NCBI GenBank assembly: GCA_964036045.1
Contig: OZ038394.1
Coordinates: forward strand, 2,149,379-2,213,378
DNA length: 64,000 nucleotides
From: Eutreptiella sp. 'Long Island Sound 2002'
Taxonomy: Eukaryota; Euglenozoa; Euglenophyceae; Eutreptiales; Eutreptiaceae
Reading direction: 5' to 3'
Part shown: positions 25,920 through 37,853 of the stretch, piece after piece
Numbering within the stretch: the stretch's first letter is position 1
Layout: every line of letters begins with the position of its first letter
Made by a program: the position numbers and the translations under genes
The notes under the pieces: model-generated
The model's input: the letters and a program-made list of their open reading frames with translations, nothing else
Told to the model about the DNA's origin: nothing
Databases searched by the model: none

Positions 25920-28900
25920 ATGGTGACGTGGGAAGCGCCGAACCATCCCAGTCGGGAGTCGATAAGCACAAAGGGACTGCCGCAGGCGGAAGGCCCGGAC
26001 CGGCACCCAGTTGCGGAGGCGGGGTGAGGGCAAGTGAAGGCACGAACCCTTGCACCCGTCCGTCCTTCGCGACCAAGAATGTGTTTGATGTACTACAGGA
26101 TCTATCCGAGAGTATCGGAGGATCACCCGGACCGCAGCTGGATGCTGCAGATGGGCAGCCTGAGCCCATTGTCCACGACCTGCACCAGTCGCTTGTTGAG
26201 CTTCTGAAACGGCCGGAGATCCGGAGTTTGCACGCCGTGCGCCGTGTCGGTCGCGAGCGGCAGTTGCATCTTAAGGTCCGTGCCTTATGCGGGGAAGTGG
26301 AAAAGGTTTTCGACGTGTTGGTCGACACGGGAGCTCAAGTCAGCTTGGTCAAGGCTGGCCTACTTCCACCAGAGTGTCTGACCGACAGTCGGAAACCTGT
26401 CAGGCTGAAGGTGGCGAACGGCCAGTACATGGTGTGACGCAGATTCGGTATGCCTCCCTGCTGGCCACCAAGTGGCTTATTGAGAGGCTCGGCAACAGAT
26501 CATCGGCAGGCCGGCAACAGACCGGCAGGCCGAGCCGCAGGCGCCGCAATGTGGGACGCGTAATCCCCGTGCCAGCGTCAGATCACAGAAAAAAGGGCAC
26601 ATGTCGCCTGTTGACAGTGCAGTGTAAATACCTTGTGTGTTTTTATGCATTTTATTATTACATTCTGTCCTCCCTGCATTTTGCAGCTCAGAATGTGTCA
26701 GGGTGGACAAGGCCCGTCGTCCGCCCGTCCCAGCCCTTACGTGGAAACATGCCGAGACGATCAGTGTCAGCGTGCGGCCGAGAAGAGACACGCAGCGGTT
26801 TGCGGCAGATCGCGGCAGCGCCAGCGAAGGTCCCAGACAGGCGCCACGGTCGACGACGAGCACGTGCCAGCGTTGGCAGTGCTGTAGCAACGCGTGCGAA
26901 GTCCCAGCAAGTTCGGCAGTGCACCAGCGTCAAGTACGACGCAGCACGATCGATCTCAAGTCCCAGCGAGGTGTACCAATTTGTTGGAGCCGCGCCAAAG
27001 CACAGAGGAAGGACTGGACGTGGGATTCCAGTTGAAGGCCACGGAGCGTGCGGCCGATGTCAAGACCTGGGGTCTACGCTTCAATACGACGGGGTACGAT
27101 GGCCCAAGACACAGAGGAAGGACCAGTGTATCAGGGCACTGGTTGAGACTCGCACGGAGAATGGACTGGGTAATAGGATCTGTTAAGGTTTTTTTTAGCA
27201 TCTGTGCGTGTATGGCCCAGATGGGCGCATATATAGCTGGGCCGATTTTAGTCGCGCCCTGGCTGCCAGGAGATGGCTTGAGTGACACCTTGGCTCTGCA
27301 CAGTGCCGCTGGGTTTCTGTACCCGTGCTTGGTGCATACTGGGCAAGGTGGTTAGCCGTGTACCTTCGGGTCATGGGGTATCCAGTCGAATTTTTTTTTC
27401 CATACAGGTCGAGCGTAAGCAGTGTGCCTCGCCTCTTCCTGGAGCTATGTGTGTTTGCATAGCGCCACACAAAGCTTTTAAGGAGGGGGGTGACGCAGAT
27501 TCGGTATGCCTCCCTGCTGGCCACCAAGTGGCTTATTGAGAGGCTCGGCAACAGATCGTCGGCAGGCCGGCAACAGACCGGCAGGCCGAGCCGCAGGCGC
27601 CGCAATGTGGGACGCGTAATCCCCGTGCCAGCGTCAGATCACAGAAAAAAGGGCACATGTCGCCTGTTGACAGTGCAGTGTAAATACCTTGTGTGTTTTT
27701 ATGCATTTTATTATTACATTCTGTCCTCCCTGCATTTTGCAGCTCAGAATGTGTCAGGGTGGACAAGGCCCGTACAAGAATTTGTGCAACACTGAGCCAA
27801 ATCTACTTCAAAAGGTCTTCATGCTCCGTGTCTTATGCTGATGGAGGACAGTGTTGGAGGGTTTTCACGAAACTGGACTGGTTCACGAGTTTTGGAGAAA
27901 ATGCAAAAGGAGTATTTGGTCAAAAATTGACATCGCAACGGCGAAGGGTTTTCGATCAGTTGACTGAAAGCAGCGGAGCTCGGGCAAAAGGCAACAAGGC
28001 CGGCGGTGTCAAGGAGGGTGTCTAGCGTGACCCCCAGCAACCCGCTTCAGGTGGGAGGCACGAAGGAAGCGGCCATTGGGCTGCAGTTCGTGAACCATCG
28101 TGAGCTGAGCCGCCCAGACCTCGGCAAGGAAATCCCCCTGCACGGTCGCTTCTACGAGGCCGAGATGGACTGGGACATGATCGTCGGGTACGACTTCATG
28201 ATGGAGACGGACTCCGGCGTCCTCCCGGCCCAGGCCTCCATGACCCTGTACCAGGACGACCAACTCTCGTGGCTTTCGTCACCTGAGCACCATGTGGAAT
28301 GCCAATGGATCCACCCCGAACGCAATCAGCTCAAAGTGGCCGCGCTGGACACTGAGCCAACTGGTCCTGCAAACCAGGAGTACGGCGTAAGGCCGGAAGT
28401 GGCGAGCCGAGTTGTCGCGGACTTGGGAGCTTCGGATCTGGCCCTGGATGCGTTCTCTTCAGGAACCTCCGCCCATCTGCGGGTGTGTGAGAAGTACTGG
28501 AGCGCACAGGACTCCGCGTGGAAGAAGCACTGGGGTCCGCATCAGGGATTGATGTGGATCCATTGCCCCCGCTGGGACATTCCAAGAGCGATAGCGAAGA
28601 TTCGCAAAGACCGCTCCAAGGCAGTTCTGGTTGTTCCTATGGGATGCACCGAGGAGGAAAGTACCCGACATTGGGTAGCCTCATTGACCAACATGACCTT
28701 AAACAAGGTCGTCCTACCGGCTGGAGAGAGTGTCTATCAGGACGCTAAGGGACAGCCCATGCCACCCCAGAGATGGCCAACGGAATTCCACTATGTGGAT
28801 GGGGGCCTTGATCAGGCCGACGCCACGGAGTTCGTGTGTGTCAACCGCATCATAGCGGAGCCATGGCGGCAATGCTTTGCGGTTCCCCCTGTTGACATCG

Positions 28901-31900
28901 AAGAATCGGATTCGGAAGACCCCCTCACTGAAGGGGAGTGGGATCTGGTTCAGGGGTATATGGATCAGCCCTTTCACGACTGGGGAAACCAGCGTGAGGG
29001 CAAAGGCCAGGACAAAGCCTGGTGGGAAGTGGACTCGATCGTCTCTGGTTCCTATGACGGGAACACCTTCGTGCAGAGGGTGCTGGACCACCTATCCAGC
29101 CAGGACGAGCCAATCGGGGGTAACCCACCCACCTACGGCGATCTCTTCCGAGGCAAGACCAGAGATGGCCCTTTGGGCCACCTGGGAAGACCGCCTGAGC
29201 CGAAAACGAGCGGAGTAGCTACCCCTCAACTAAGCTCCGTGGTTCAAGTGCCCGGAAAAGCCAAGGCGGAGTCCGATGACTGCCCCAAGATCCAGGCATT
29301 GAGGGCCAGGCTGAAGCAGAAGTATGGTGATACCTTCTTCAGCGGTAAGCCTGTGTTTCCCCCACCGGTGCGTGGACCGTATGGCGAGGCCAAGATACGA
29401 CTGAAGCAGGACCCCCGTGTGTATCGGCACCGGGAGTTTGCCCTGAGGGGCGAGAGGAAAGAGGCCATGGAGAAGATCCTCCGTGACTTCATCCAGAGAG
29501 GCTGGCTCGAGCCGTGCCACTCCGAATGGGCCTCTCCGTGCTCCGTCGTCCCCAAGAAGGTGGCCGGTGAATGGCGGCTCGTGGTCGACTACCGCGGCCT
29601 GAACGCCGAAACGCAGCACGACAGCTATACGCTGCCCCTCATTGAGGACATGCTGCAAAAGCAACACCGGCGGAGGATCTTCACGGTGATTGACCTGAAA
29701 CATGGTTATCATCAGATGCCTCTCGCCGAGGATTCCCGTGCCTGCACAGCCATGAGCACCCCACTTGGACCTCTCCAGTGGAAGGTGATGCCCATGGGCG
29801 TTACCAACGGCAATGCGGCTTTTCAGGGGATGCTGGAGAACCTGCTTGAGCCGGTGCGCGACTGTGCGCACCCCTTCGTGGACGACGTGATCATCGCGTC
29901 CGGGGACCCCAGTATGAGCTACGAGGAGCTCCTGGAGGCACACGAGAGGGACGTCACTCGAGTGCTGGACCTTCTGGTTCGGCACAAACTCACGGGCAGC
30001 AGTGACAAGGCCACCATTGCGGTAAGCGAGGTGGTCTTCGCTGGCCACGTAGTCGGGAACGGGCAGCGAAAGCCCATACCTGGCAAGGTGGCTGCGATTG
30101 AGCACTGGGAAAAGCCCAAGACGGTCTCTGAGCTACGGGCGTATCTGGGGTTCTGCAACTACTACTCGGGGTATATCAAAATGTATGCCGAGTATGCAGC
30201 CCCCACGACGACCATGCTCAAGGGCAACCGAGAGGAGACCAAGAAGGGGTCCAAGAAGGCTCTGGTCTGGACAGCTGAGTCCGACCGTGCCTTTGAGGGG
30301 ATGAAGCAGGCGCTGCTATCCGCAGTGGGTCTGCACCTCGTGGATCCCGACCGAGGGTTCGTCCTGCGCACCGACGCTTCCCACTACGCCATTGGCGCTG
30401 TGTTGGAGCAAGTGCTTGACGACGGGAGGCACGTGCCCGTGGCCTTCTGGAGCCGAGTCCTGGCGGAAGGCCAGAGACGGACGTGGACGCCCCGTGAAAA
30501 GGAGGCGTATGCCATCGTCATGGCTCTCAGGAAATGGGCTGGGTACATAGCCCTCCATCCCGTCACCGTCTGCACCGACCATCAGAGTCTGCAGTCGTGG
30601 CACAAGGAGCACGTGGACACCCCCTCACGTCCCGCCTCCCGACGGGCAAGATGGCATGAGACCTTGGCCAAGTTCGACCTCACGGTTGTGTATATTCCTG
30701 GAAAGGATAACACCGTGGCGGACTGTCTCAGTAGGTGGGCCTATCCCGCCAGCAAGGGCATGACGGATATCTCTGCCCATGGCGATGAGGCTGAGACCGC
30801 TGAAGCCAAGAGGATCATTGAAATGGAGCGCCTGATGGAGGAGGAGGGTGCAAAATGCTTCGTCGTCATGGCTGCAGATGCCCCCCTCGCGTCGAGGGTG
30901 AGCAGAGCGGTCAGAGTACGCGCCCCTGATGGAGCTGAGTCCGACAAGCACCTCTTCCCGGAGTCTTGCCTCCAGGAGGACTGGACCGACGACTACGCCA
31001 AGTCTGAGGCCTTTGCGGCCGAGTATAGGGCTGTGACCGACCCTGATGACGGGCAGAAGTGGCCAAAGGGGCTGACCGAGGAAGATGGCAAGCTCTACCG
31101 GAATGGTAAGCTGCTAGTACCGGAGTCCCGGGTGCTCGAGCTTTGTGAAGCTTGGCACCACCACATGCTGCACCCAGGGGTCAAGAAGCAAGCCCTTGAC
31201 ATGCAGCGCCGGTTCGAGATCGACCATATCGTTCTCTACACCGCCATCAAGAAGGTCAGGAAGGGTTGTTCGGTCTGCCAGGCCTGCAATCCCGATAACC
31301 GGAACGTCAAGGGGGAAGCCCAATGGACCCCGGTTCCTGACCAGCCCACGGAGAGCGTGGCCATGGACGTCTTCTCCATGCCCGAAGTCCACATTGGCAA
31401 GGAGACCTTTGACTGTGTGGTTCTCTGTGTGGACCGCCACAGCGGCTACGTTGTAGCCGTTCCGGCACACAAAAAGGGGTTGCTTGCCAAGGAAGCGGCA
31501 GTCATGATGATTCGTCATTGGCTGACCGTCTTTGACATCCCCCGCACCATTTGCAGTGACCGAGGGCCCCAGTTTACTGGTGGCTGGTTCAAGGCTATGT
31601 TTTCCCTCATGGGAATACGTCACGCCAAGAGCGTCGCCTATCTCAGGCGGTCTAACGGCCGAGCTGAAGTGGCTGGACGGCAGCTGTTCGAGAAGCTGCG
31701 CAAGATCCACATCACCAATCCACGTCGGAACTGGTTTGAGGAGATGTGGCCTGCTCTGAAGGCCCATCATGACACCCCCACTCAGGGCGGTTTGTCCCCT
31801 CACCAGATTCTGTTCGGCAGGGACCCCCTGGGTAGGGGACTTCCCTTGTCTGGTGATGGCATGGCTATGGACGCCAAGGAGTTCTTCGCGCGGCAAGAGC

Positions 31901-32478
31901 AAACGGCGCGGGGCATCCGCCAGCAACTCGAGAAGGAGCATGCTGAGCGTCAGAAGTCCGCCCCGAGCTCTACAGCGCAGAAGTTCAGGGTGGGAGACCC
32001 GGTGTGGGTGATCAGACCCCGCCCCATGGGCACCCACCGCACCAAGACCTGGTTCACGCCCGGCGAGGTGATCCGCAGGATTGGTGAGGACACATACCGT
32101 TTCAAGGTGGGTCACGGACAGTTCCGGGAGCGCCACGAGAGTCAACTCCGTGTGCGGGAACCCGAACTCCGTGGCCAGCATGTGTCCCTGAACTATGCCG
32201 CACATGAGGCCGATTCGGACGACGATTATGCTGAGCAGGACGACTATACAGTCGAGAAGATCCTGGCTCAGCGTCCGAAGGCCTCGGCACCCGGAGGTCT
32301 GGAGTTCAAGGTTCGTTGGCGAGGCTATGGGCCGTCCCACGACACCTGGGAACCCGTCTCCTCGTTCGTGCCGCGGGTCAATACTCCCTTCATGGAGTAC
32401 ATCCGCAAGCACAAAACCAAGATCCACGTTTCGGACTTGGCAGCACTCACCCGGGCGATTGCAGCCAGGGGTGCCTGA
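25877..32478 (+). CDS. pol: E1 Pol polyprotein, interrupted by E1m (26435-28049)
   Basis: Same frame as Gag, beyond the UAG. Segments 25877-26434 and from 28050 on are separated by the E1m insertion; the second part is open to TGA 32476-32478. Protease: VDTGA, catalytic Asp codon 26324-26326. Dam-methyltransferase-like region: about 28405-28800 (LDAFSS, then IHCPRW where a catalytic NPPY/F is expected). Reverse transcriptase: about 29400-30000, catalytic FVDD at 29875-29886. RNase H: about 30360-30760 (RTDASHYAIG). Integrase: His/Cys zinc part about 31156-31290, catalytic codons Asp 31366, Asp 31558 and Glu 31666 with 35 residues between the last two. Chromodomain: about 32240-32424 (VRWRGYGPSHDTWEP). 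All RT, RNase H and integrase catalytic residues look intact. Without the insertion or with it spliced out, Pol would be about 1,660 residues. Confidence 0.92.
26435..26717 (+). repeat. E1m left LTR (matching 283 bp)
   Basis: Near-identical to 27491-27773. Similarity ends abruptly after GGCCCGT. Confidence 0.9.
27491..28049 (+). repeat. E1m right LTR (283 bp matching the left, then 276 bp unmatched)
   Basis: Begins TGACGCAG directly after the polypurine tract and ends with TTCA next to the GGTG duplication. Only 27491-27773 is found in the left LTR. Confidence 0.75.
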
Positions 32479-33957
32479 TCAGCGCCCCGAGCTCTCCCCT
32501 GATGTGTTTTGAGCTTTTGTGAGGCCGACGGATCGTCCCTTACTTGCTTGCTCTCTTTCATCTTTCGGTGACCTGCCATCAGAGTGGCCATATACCCCCC
32601 CCTGCTGAATCCAGAGGAGGATGGCCCCTCTCTTCTTCTATTCGTCACTCCCCCCCCTGCTGAATCCTTGGGAAACCAGGTAGGGCGACTGACCTTCATT
32701 TTTCTGAGCTCTTGGGGCCTTGAAGCCCATACGACGTTGCGCAACGGATTCCGCTGTCATCGGCATTGCGATTTTTGAGTGTGTGGTCTGGTTCCATGGC
32801 ACTTGCGGAATACAGACCAGTCGACATGTGTCTCGAGACTATATATGGCCTGAACTCAGGCGTTTTCCTGTCCACCCTCCTGCATTGCCTTATCCTGACC
32901 GTGGCGTGGTTTGGCGCTCTGTCCAGAGCGTGTTTACACGCCTATTTACCCAGATTTTTGCGTGTTTTTCTGCCCTCCAGGATATGTGCATCTGTATGTT
33001 AAGTGTCATCGGCCCATCGCTGAGGGATGAACTGTTTTTCACCACGAATCTGGATACAGAGGCGCCCTGAGTCGCCGTTTACATGCTTTTACTGCAGGTC
33101 CAGCCTGGACCAGTACCTAAATACATATTCTTCTGTTTGAGTGCCCGTGATACCGTGTTGCCCTATTCGCTGTGATGTGTGGAGATCCTGATGGCGCCAG
33201 GCGGGAAGCCCAGTTGCCTGACTACACTCCCAGCGGTCCGCCACTGTCAGTCCCAGTGCGAGCCTACCGATTCGCAGACGCACTTGCAGTCGGATGGCGG
33301 CCTCCGGTGCTCCTGACTTCGGTCAGTCTGCCTGGGAAACTGGTGGTTTGAGGAGTCGACGCCTCCGCCCACACTGCATGAGGACTCCCTCATGTATGGC
33401 CTTCGTGGTAATAGGGCGAGGGAAAAGACGGCCTTGATGCCCGATCCCTTAAGGAGAAGCTCCCTTAAGATCCCTTAAGGAGTTCGGCTGTATCACTCTG
33501 GACTCGCGTCGTATGGATATGGACATGGTGCGCCCGAGGAAGGACCCGTGGGGACTCTCCCCAGTCGGGGGGCCTTGGGAAGCTTGGGGTAGCCTGATGG
33601 ATCTTTGTGGTCGCTCTCGACCTGTGGGACCACCTCGGTCGTCGTGTGACGCCTATGTTGGCTGTGTATGCCACTGCCACTGTGGTGGTGACCGTAGCAG
33701 CCGGCACCCGGTGCGCCTGGTATGGGTTAACGGGTCCTTTGGATGCCGAACAATCGCCGCCAGGACCCGGGATTTGATACTTGATACTATACATGTGCTA
33801 CGAGCTTATACAGCATCATACCTATCTTACTGTGGAGTTTGGAGCCCAACCTGCGAATCAGCCTGAAGTGAGGATGTGACACCCCCCCTTCAGGATATGG
33901 TCCTGGGTACCCGCTGCCATGCTTGGGTGTTATCGAGCCCCCCCCAGGGTTTGCTCT
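32479..33957 (+). other. E1 3' untranslated region
   Basis: About 1.5 kb between the Pol stop and the polypurine tract, without a supported ORF. Contains a duplicated CCCCCCCTGCTGAATCC motif (about 32595 and 32650). Confidence 0.6.
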
Positions 33958-33968
33958 AAGGAGGGGGG
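33958..33968 (+). promoter_or_regulatory. E1 polypurine tract
   Basis: AAGGAGGGGGG lies directly before the TG of the 3' LTR and is the expected primer for plus-strand synthesis. The same 11 bases precede the right LTR of E1m (27480-27490) and the 3' LTR of E4 (minus strand, 41304-41314). Confidence 0.9.
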
Positions 33969-36900
33969 TGAAGCGGTACCCAGAACCCCATGGCTAGGTT
34001 ACGGCATACAACCGGTCTCCGGTCCACTAACCCCAAGTACGGAAGGGAAGACCGGTCTCCGGTCCACTAACCCCATGTACGGAAGGCGCCCGTTGACGCC
34101 CGGTGCGAGCCCGGCGGGAGCGTGTTCCGTGCCTTAAAGCCCCGCATCGGCAACCGATGCACCGCCAGCGGAGATTTATATATCAGAATATCAGGAATCA
34201 ACAGGGTTTTATTTTCATAATGTTTCCGTCAATTTTTACGCCTCCGTTCTGATACTCACTGTTTTGACTGCTGGCGGTTGGATCGCGACTTTACCGTAAC
34301 CGCCAGTTTAACTGTTTATAATGGAAGTTTTAACGCTATCCGTGACGAAGGCTCTAAAGCCTTCAGACATTGCGTTGATGCATCCGCAATTTTCACATTC
34401 TACACTCGCAACCTTAATCCGAATTTTTCAGGATGTCGAAATCGGATTTTCGACTTCGACATCCCCGCAGTTGATTTGACCTCTTCCGAGTGGACCTACG
34501 TGCTTCCCTATGCACGAATCAACTTTCCTTTTATCCTGCCCTCCATTTGTCTTAAAGATATGGGCAAAACAAAGTTGATTCGTGAGGCCACTTGTGAAGG
34601 TCATATCTCGTGTTGCTTGCGAGGAATGACAATAAGGAAACGTGGGATGTATTCACAATACTCTCGACGTAATTTAGGAAGCATCATATGCCTTGCGTCT
34701 CCACACGTGCGCGCTAGTGTAATGGATCATGGTCAAGAGGGTAGAGTTTGCGTTGTAACTCAATGGCCATGATATTGCGTGCGTTAAGATAACTTTGGAG
34801 TGTAGCGCGCGAGTGTTGGTGTTGCATAGGAACTCTCCTTGAGTTCCTATGAGCGATTGACACAAAGTTATGCCTTTGGAGGGGCATGACATATCGTGGG
34901 GGGAGCTACCTTTTTGGGCAATATGGAGTATGTGCCTTGTGTGGTGTTGCGTGCCCATTTGGTGGGTCCATCGCTCCAAGCCAAGCCCGCCAATGGACCT
35001 CATATTGTGCAAGCCCCTTCTCCATACTCCCTACGATCAATTGCAAGCCTAACCTTCGTGAAGGAAAGCTTGTGTGGCGATCCCAAAGCGATGCGTTGGG
35101 AGCAAGGTGTGTGTTTTGCAATTTTCCATATTTTCATGTGCCCACTTGGGAAGTAGCGCTCGTAACCTTTCAAGGCGCCCGAAGTGGAGCACATATGTGG
35201 AATCGAAGGTCATTGGTGTCAAGTCATTGTGTTTAGAAGGATTAGTTGATTGCACGATCCAAGCCGAAGATATTATAATATAATTGTGCACCTTTCAATG
35301 CACTTTTGTGTGTCTTTGTGCCAATTTTGCCGTTTTTGGCCCGTCATGATGTCAAGTGGCGGCCGTGTATCTCAACGTTGCTCTCAATTGACATCATGAC
35401 CCAAGTATGTTATGAGGGTACATATTTCGGTGCCCATCATATCTTGGACCCGGCGAATAACTCCTCTTGGGCTTGGCATACCGTGGCTGCCATGTTGGCG
35501 ATTTGGGACTATTCCAAATCATGGGCTCACTTGGCGACCCTGCCATTCCCACAACCGGAGGAGTTGGGCGACGCCCAAAAGATATGTTGGACACATATGA
35601 CTTGATACCAATCCTATGGCGCACTCCGGTCCAAGTCGGGCATGTGCCTCATTTGCCCCAACCATGAGTGTGCGCATTTTTGGCCATTTTGAGCAATTTT
35701 CCACTTTTGCTGCCCGCCGTGCACTATGTTGAGCCCACCCGTGCACGCCGGACGCATGGACCAATGGACCATATATGACATGGGTGTTATGTATATTGGT
35801 CCCCATGGTTCACACACCACGTGGGCGAAGCGGAGCATCCTTCGTTAGGGCGCTAGCCCAAAGTGAGTGTGGGCAATTTTGCCATTTTGGCATTTGTGGA
35901 CCCAATTGGGATCGTCACCACGCCGAGTGGCATGGAGATCTTTGAGAGCCAAGGGCATGGGAGTCTTCGTTGGACTCCCGGTGGATCGCGTATGGAATGG
36001 CGGATCCGATCTCCAAGCCGGCGTGGAGATATGCTATTGGGAGCACCCCGAATTTTGGCTCATTTCGAGCAGCCAAAATGACCCCATTTTGGGACCCCAA
36101 TTTTCCCCTTCCGTGTGGTCAATTGGTGGCCCCATTTCTCTATGCCCATAAGGAGCCCGGACCTAATTTCAAGTTGTACACTCAGATAGAAGTCCTAGGT
36201 CCTGCCTCCTACCCTGTGAGCCATTGGCCTTGCCCTGGCCGGGCGAGCCACGCGTGGGAATGACGCCAATTTTGGTGATTTGGGCATCATGACCCCACTT
36301 GACGAATCCGTCCTGCCCTGATGCCGGGACCTCAGAGGGAACCAGGTTGGGTGAGGGCTCCAGAGAGTTCGTACTCGAAGGGCATAGGGTCAGTTGCCTG
36401 GTCCCTACCTCTGGCGGGTCCGGACGAGGGGTCAATTTTGGGGATTTTTGAGTTAATATCAGTTTGGGCTGAAACGGCCCATTTTCAGCTACGAACTCCT
36501 GGGTGATAATGGCGGGGCCATATCTCTGGCTCAGAGAGGAGTTCGGACCTGCCGTTAAGGGAGCATGAGGAGCCACTGTTGGTTGGCCTTCGGGCCACTT
36601 GGTTCCCAGGAACTCGCCTGTGGCTGGGCGGGACACCTCCCCTATTGGCAGGGTTTCAGGGTCCGGACTGAGCAGGGCATGGGTTGTGTTTGAGCCCCCG
36701 CCCCCACCAGCCACTGAGAGGGTCGGACCTGGGATTGGGATATGAGTTGGGACTGAGTGTCTGTTGTCCTGTGATGCCCTTACCCCAGTCCAGTCTTAAC
36801 CCCATGTGTACATATCCTGATGTGTTGCTGTACATACTTTCGTTCCCTTGTTGCAGAGTGGCAAGGATCCTGAAACGCTTTGTCACATGACATGAGCGCA

Positions 36901-36995
36901 TTGATGCCCCTGTGAGCGTAGTGCTTTGCCTGCCTGCTCACTTGCGCGTGTCCACCGCAGCGTCCCGTGGCCAGGCCCCCCACGGGAACGCGTCA
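33969..36995 (+). repeat. E1 3' LTR (3027 bp)
   Basis: Pairs with 18147-21172. Differences are scattered single bases, plus one extra A near the right end (GGCCAGGCC against GGCCGGCC). Confidence 0.95.
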
Positions 36996-36999
36996 GTAG

Positions 37000-37307
37000 G
37001 GCTTTTGCCGTCTTTTCTCAAGGATAGGCGCCAGCACGGAAATTGGGCGCCATAGGAGTGGTAATAGTACCTGATTAGGACCTTCGGTCCGACGTCAGCG
37101 AAGCCCGGTCTCCGGGAGCCACGCCGGGGAGAGAAGTGAGACACACACAGACATACGTAGCACACATAGGGGTATGGTAAACCCTGTAAGGAATGGTAGA
37201 ACCCCATGGGTCTGGACCAGTCAGGGGTCCTAGCTGTGGGCTCGCTTGTCCCCAAGGAGGGAAGACACACCTTGCCTCATAACACCTTGCTTGTCATTCC
37301 CCCCTGG
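37000..37307 (-). repeat. E3 partial 3' LTR with polypurine tract
   Basis: On the minus strand CCAGGGGGGAA (37297-37307) is followed by TGACAAGC at 37296. The LTR is cut at the E1 junction (36999). Its second half should lie left of 18143. No second LTR copy was found to confirm it. Confidence 0.5.
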
Positions 37308-37853
37308 TGTAGTAAGCCACCGTTCTTCGTTGCCTCCCCAAGGTCATTACATCAGGGCAGACCCCATGCAACACGTGGTCAACAAGGCATACACTCGCTG
37401 GGTGGCTGCAATCCTGATAAGCGGCCACCTGGCCCACGCTGGAAACCACAGGCATGGGTCTGCAAGGCACAGACAGGGTCAGTGCAGTGCTTAGTAAGCA
37501 GTAGTCTGTGAAAAACCAATGGCCTTCGGCCAGGGAGTGGTTGTCACGGGGGGCTAACGGTCCTGTCCTGCGATGCAATGCGGGGCAATTGTGACAACTG
37601 CTCTTACACCCATACACAGGCACGTCTGCAGAAGAGTGCTCACTGCACCTGTCAGTACACCGACACACGGAAATTAGTTTCGCCTCTTACGCTGGGACAT
37701 AGTCTCAGCAAGGGTTAGGAGCTGCCCCTCGTTGTTCTCAACGAGGTAGGTGCGGAAGATGGGGTTGATACTCCCGTCTGGTTGTATGAAGGCTGACATA
37801 GGTTCCCAGGTCGCCTCAGATAACCCATAGCCATCCCACAGGGTTGGGAATTT
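37308..37853 (-). other. E3 3' untranslated region
   Basis: Lies between the Pol stop (about 37854) and the polypurine tract. No ORF of note. Confidence 0.5.

Larger units (their letters stand above)
26435..28049 (+). mobile_element. E1m: small non-autonomous LTR element inserted in E1 pol, GGTG target duplication
   Basis: Comparison with the uninterrupted copies at 58360 and 63420 shows 1615 extra bases, starting TGACGCAG and ending CCGCTTCA, flanked by GGTG (26431-26434 and 28050-28053). Direct repeats of 283 bp (26435-26717 and 27491-27773) differ at one position that I can see. The polypurine tract AAGGAGGGGGG (27480-27490) precedes the right one and is identical to that of E1. The right LTR seems to continue to 28049, while the left repeat stops matching after 283 bp, so the left copy or the junction is rearranged. 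No protein of its own is recognisable. Confidence 0.85.
18143..36999 (+). mobile_element. E1: complete Ty3/Gypsy chromovirus-type LTR retrotransposon (18.8 kb) with GTAG target duplication
   Basis: Two direct repeats of about 3.03 kb (18147-21172 and 33969-36995) flank an internal region coding Gag and Pol. The LTRs start TGAAGCGG and end GCGTCA. The 4 bases outside both ends are GTAG (18143-18146 and 36996-36999), a target-site duplication. The polypurine tract AAGGAGGGGGG lies directly before the right LTR. The integrase ends in a chromodomain, which places it with chromoviruses. The two LTRs differ at only about one base per hundred in the first kilobase, so the insertion is recent. A TGG-type primer-binding site is not seen after the left LTR. 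Pol is interrupted by E1m (26435-28049). Confidence 0.95.

Noticed and set aside
31114-32427. 437-codon minus-strand open frame opposite E1 integrase
   Set aside because: Shadow of the integrase and chromodomain coding strand, whose catalytic residues are clear on plus.
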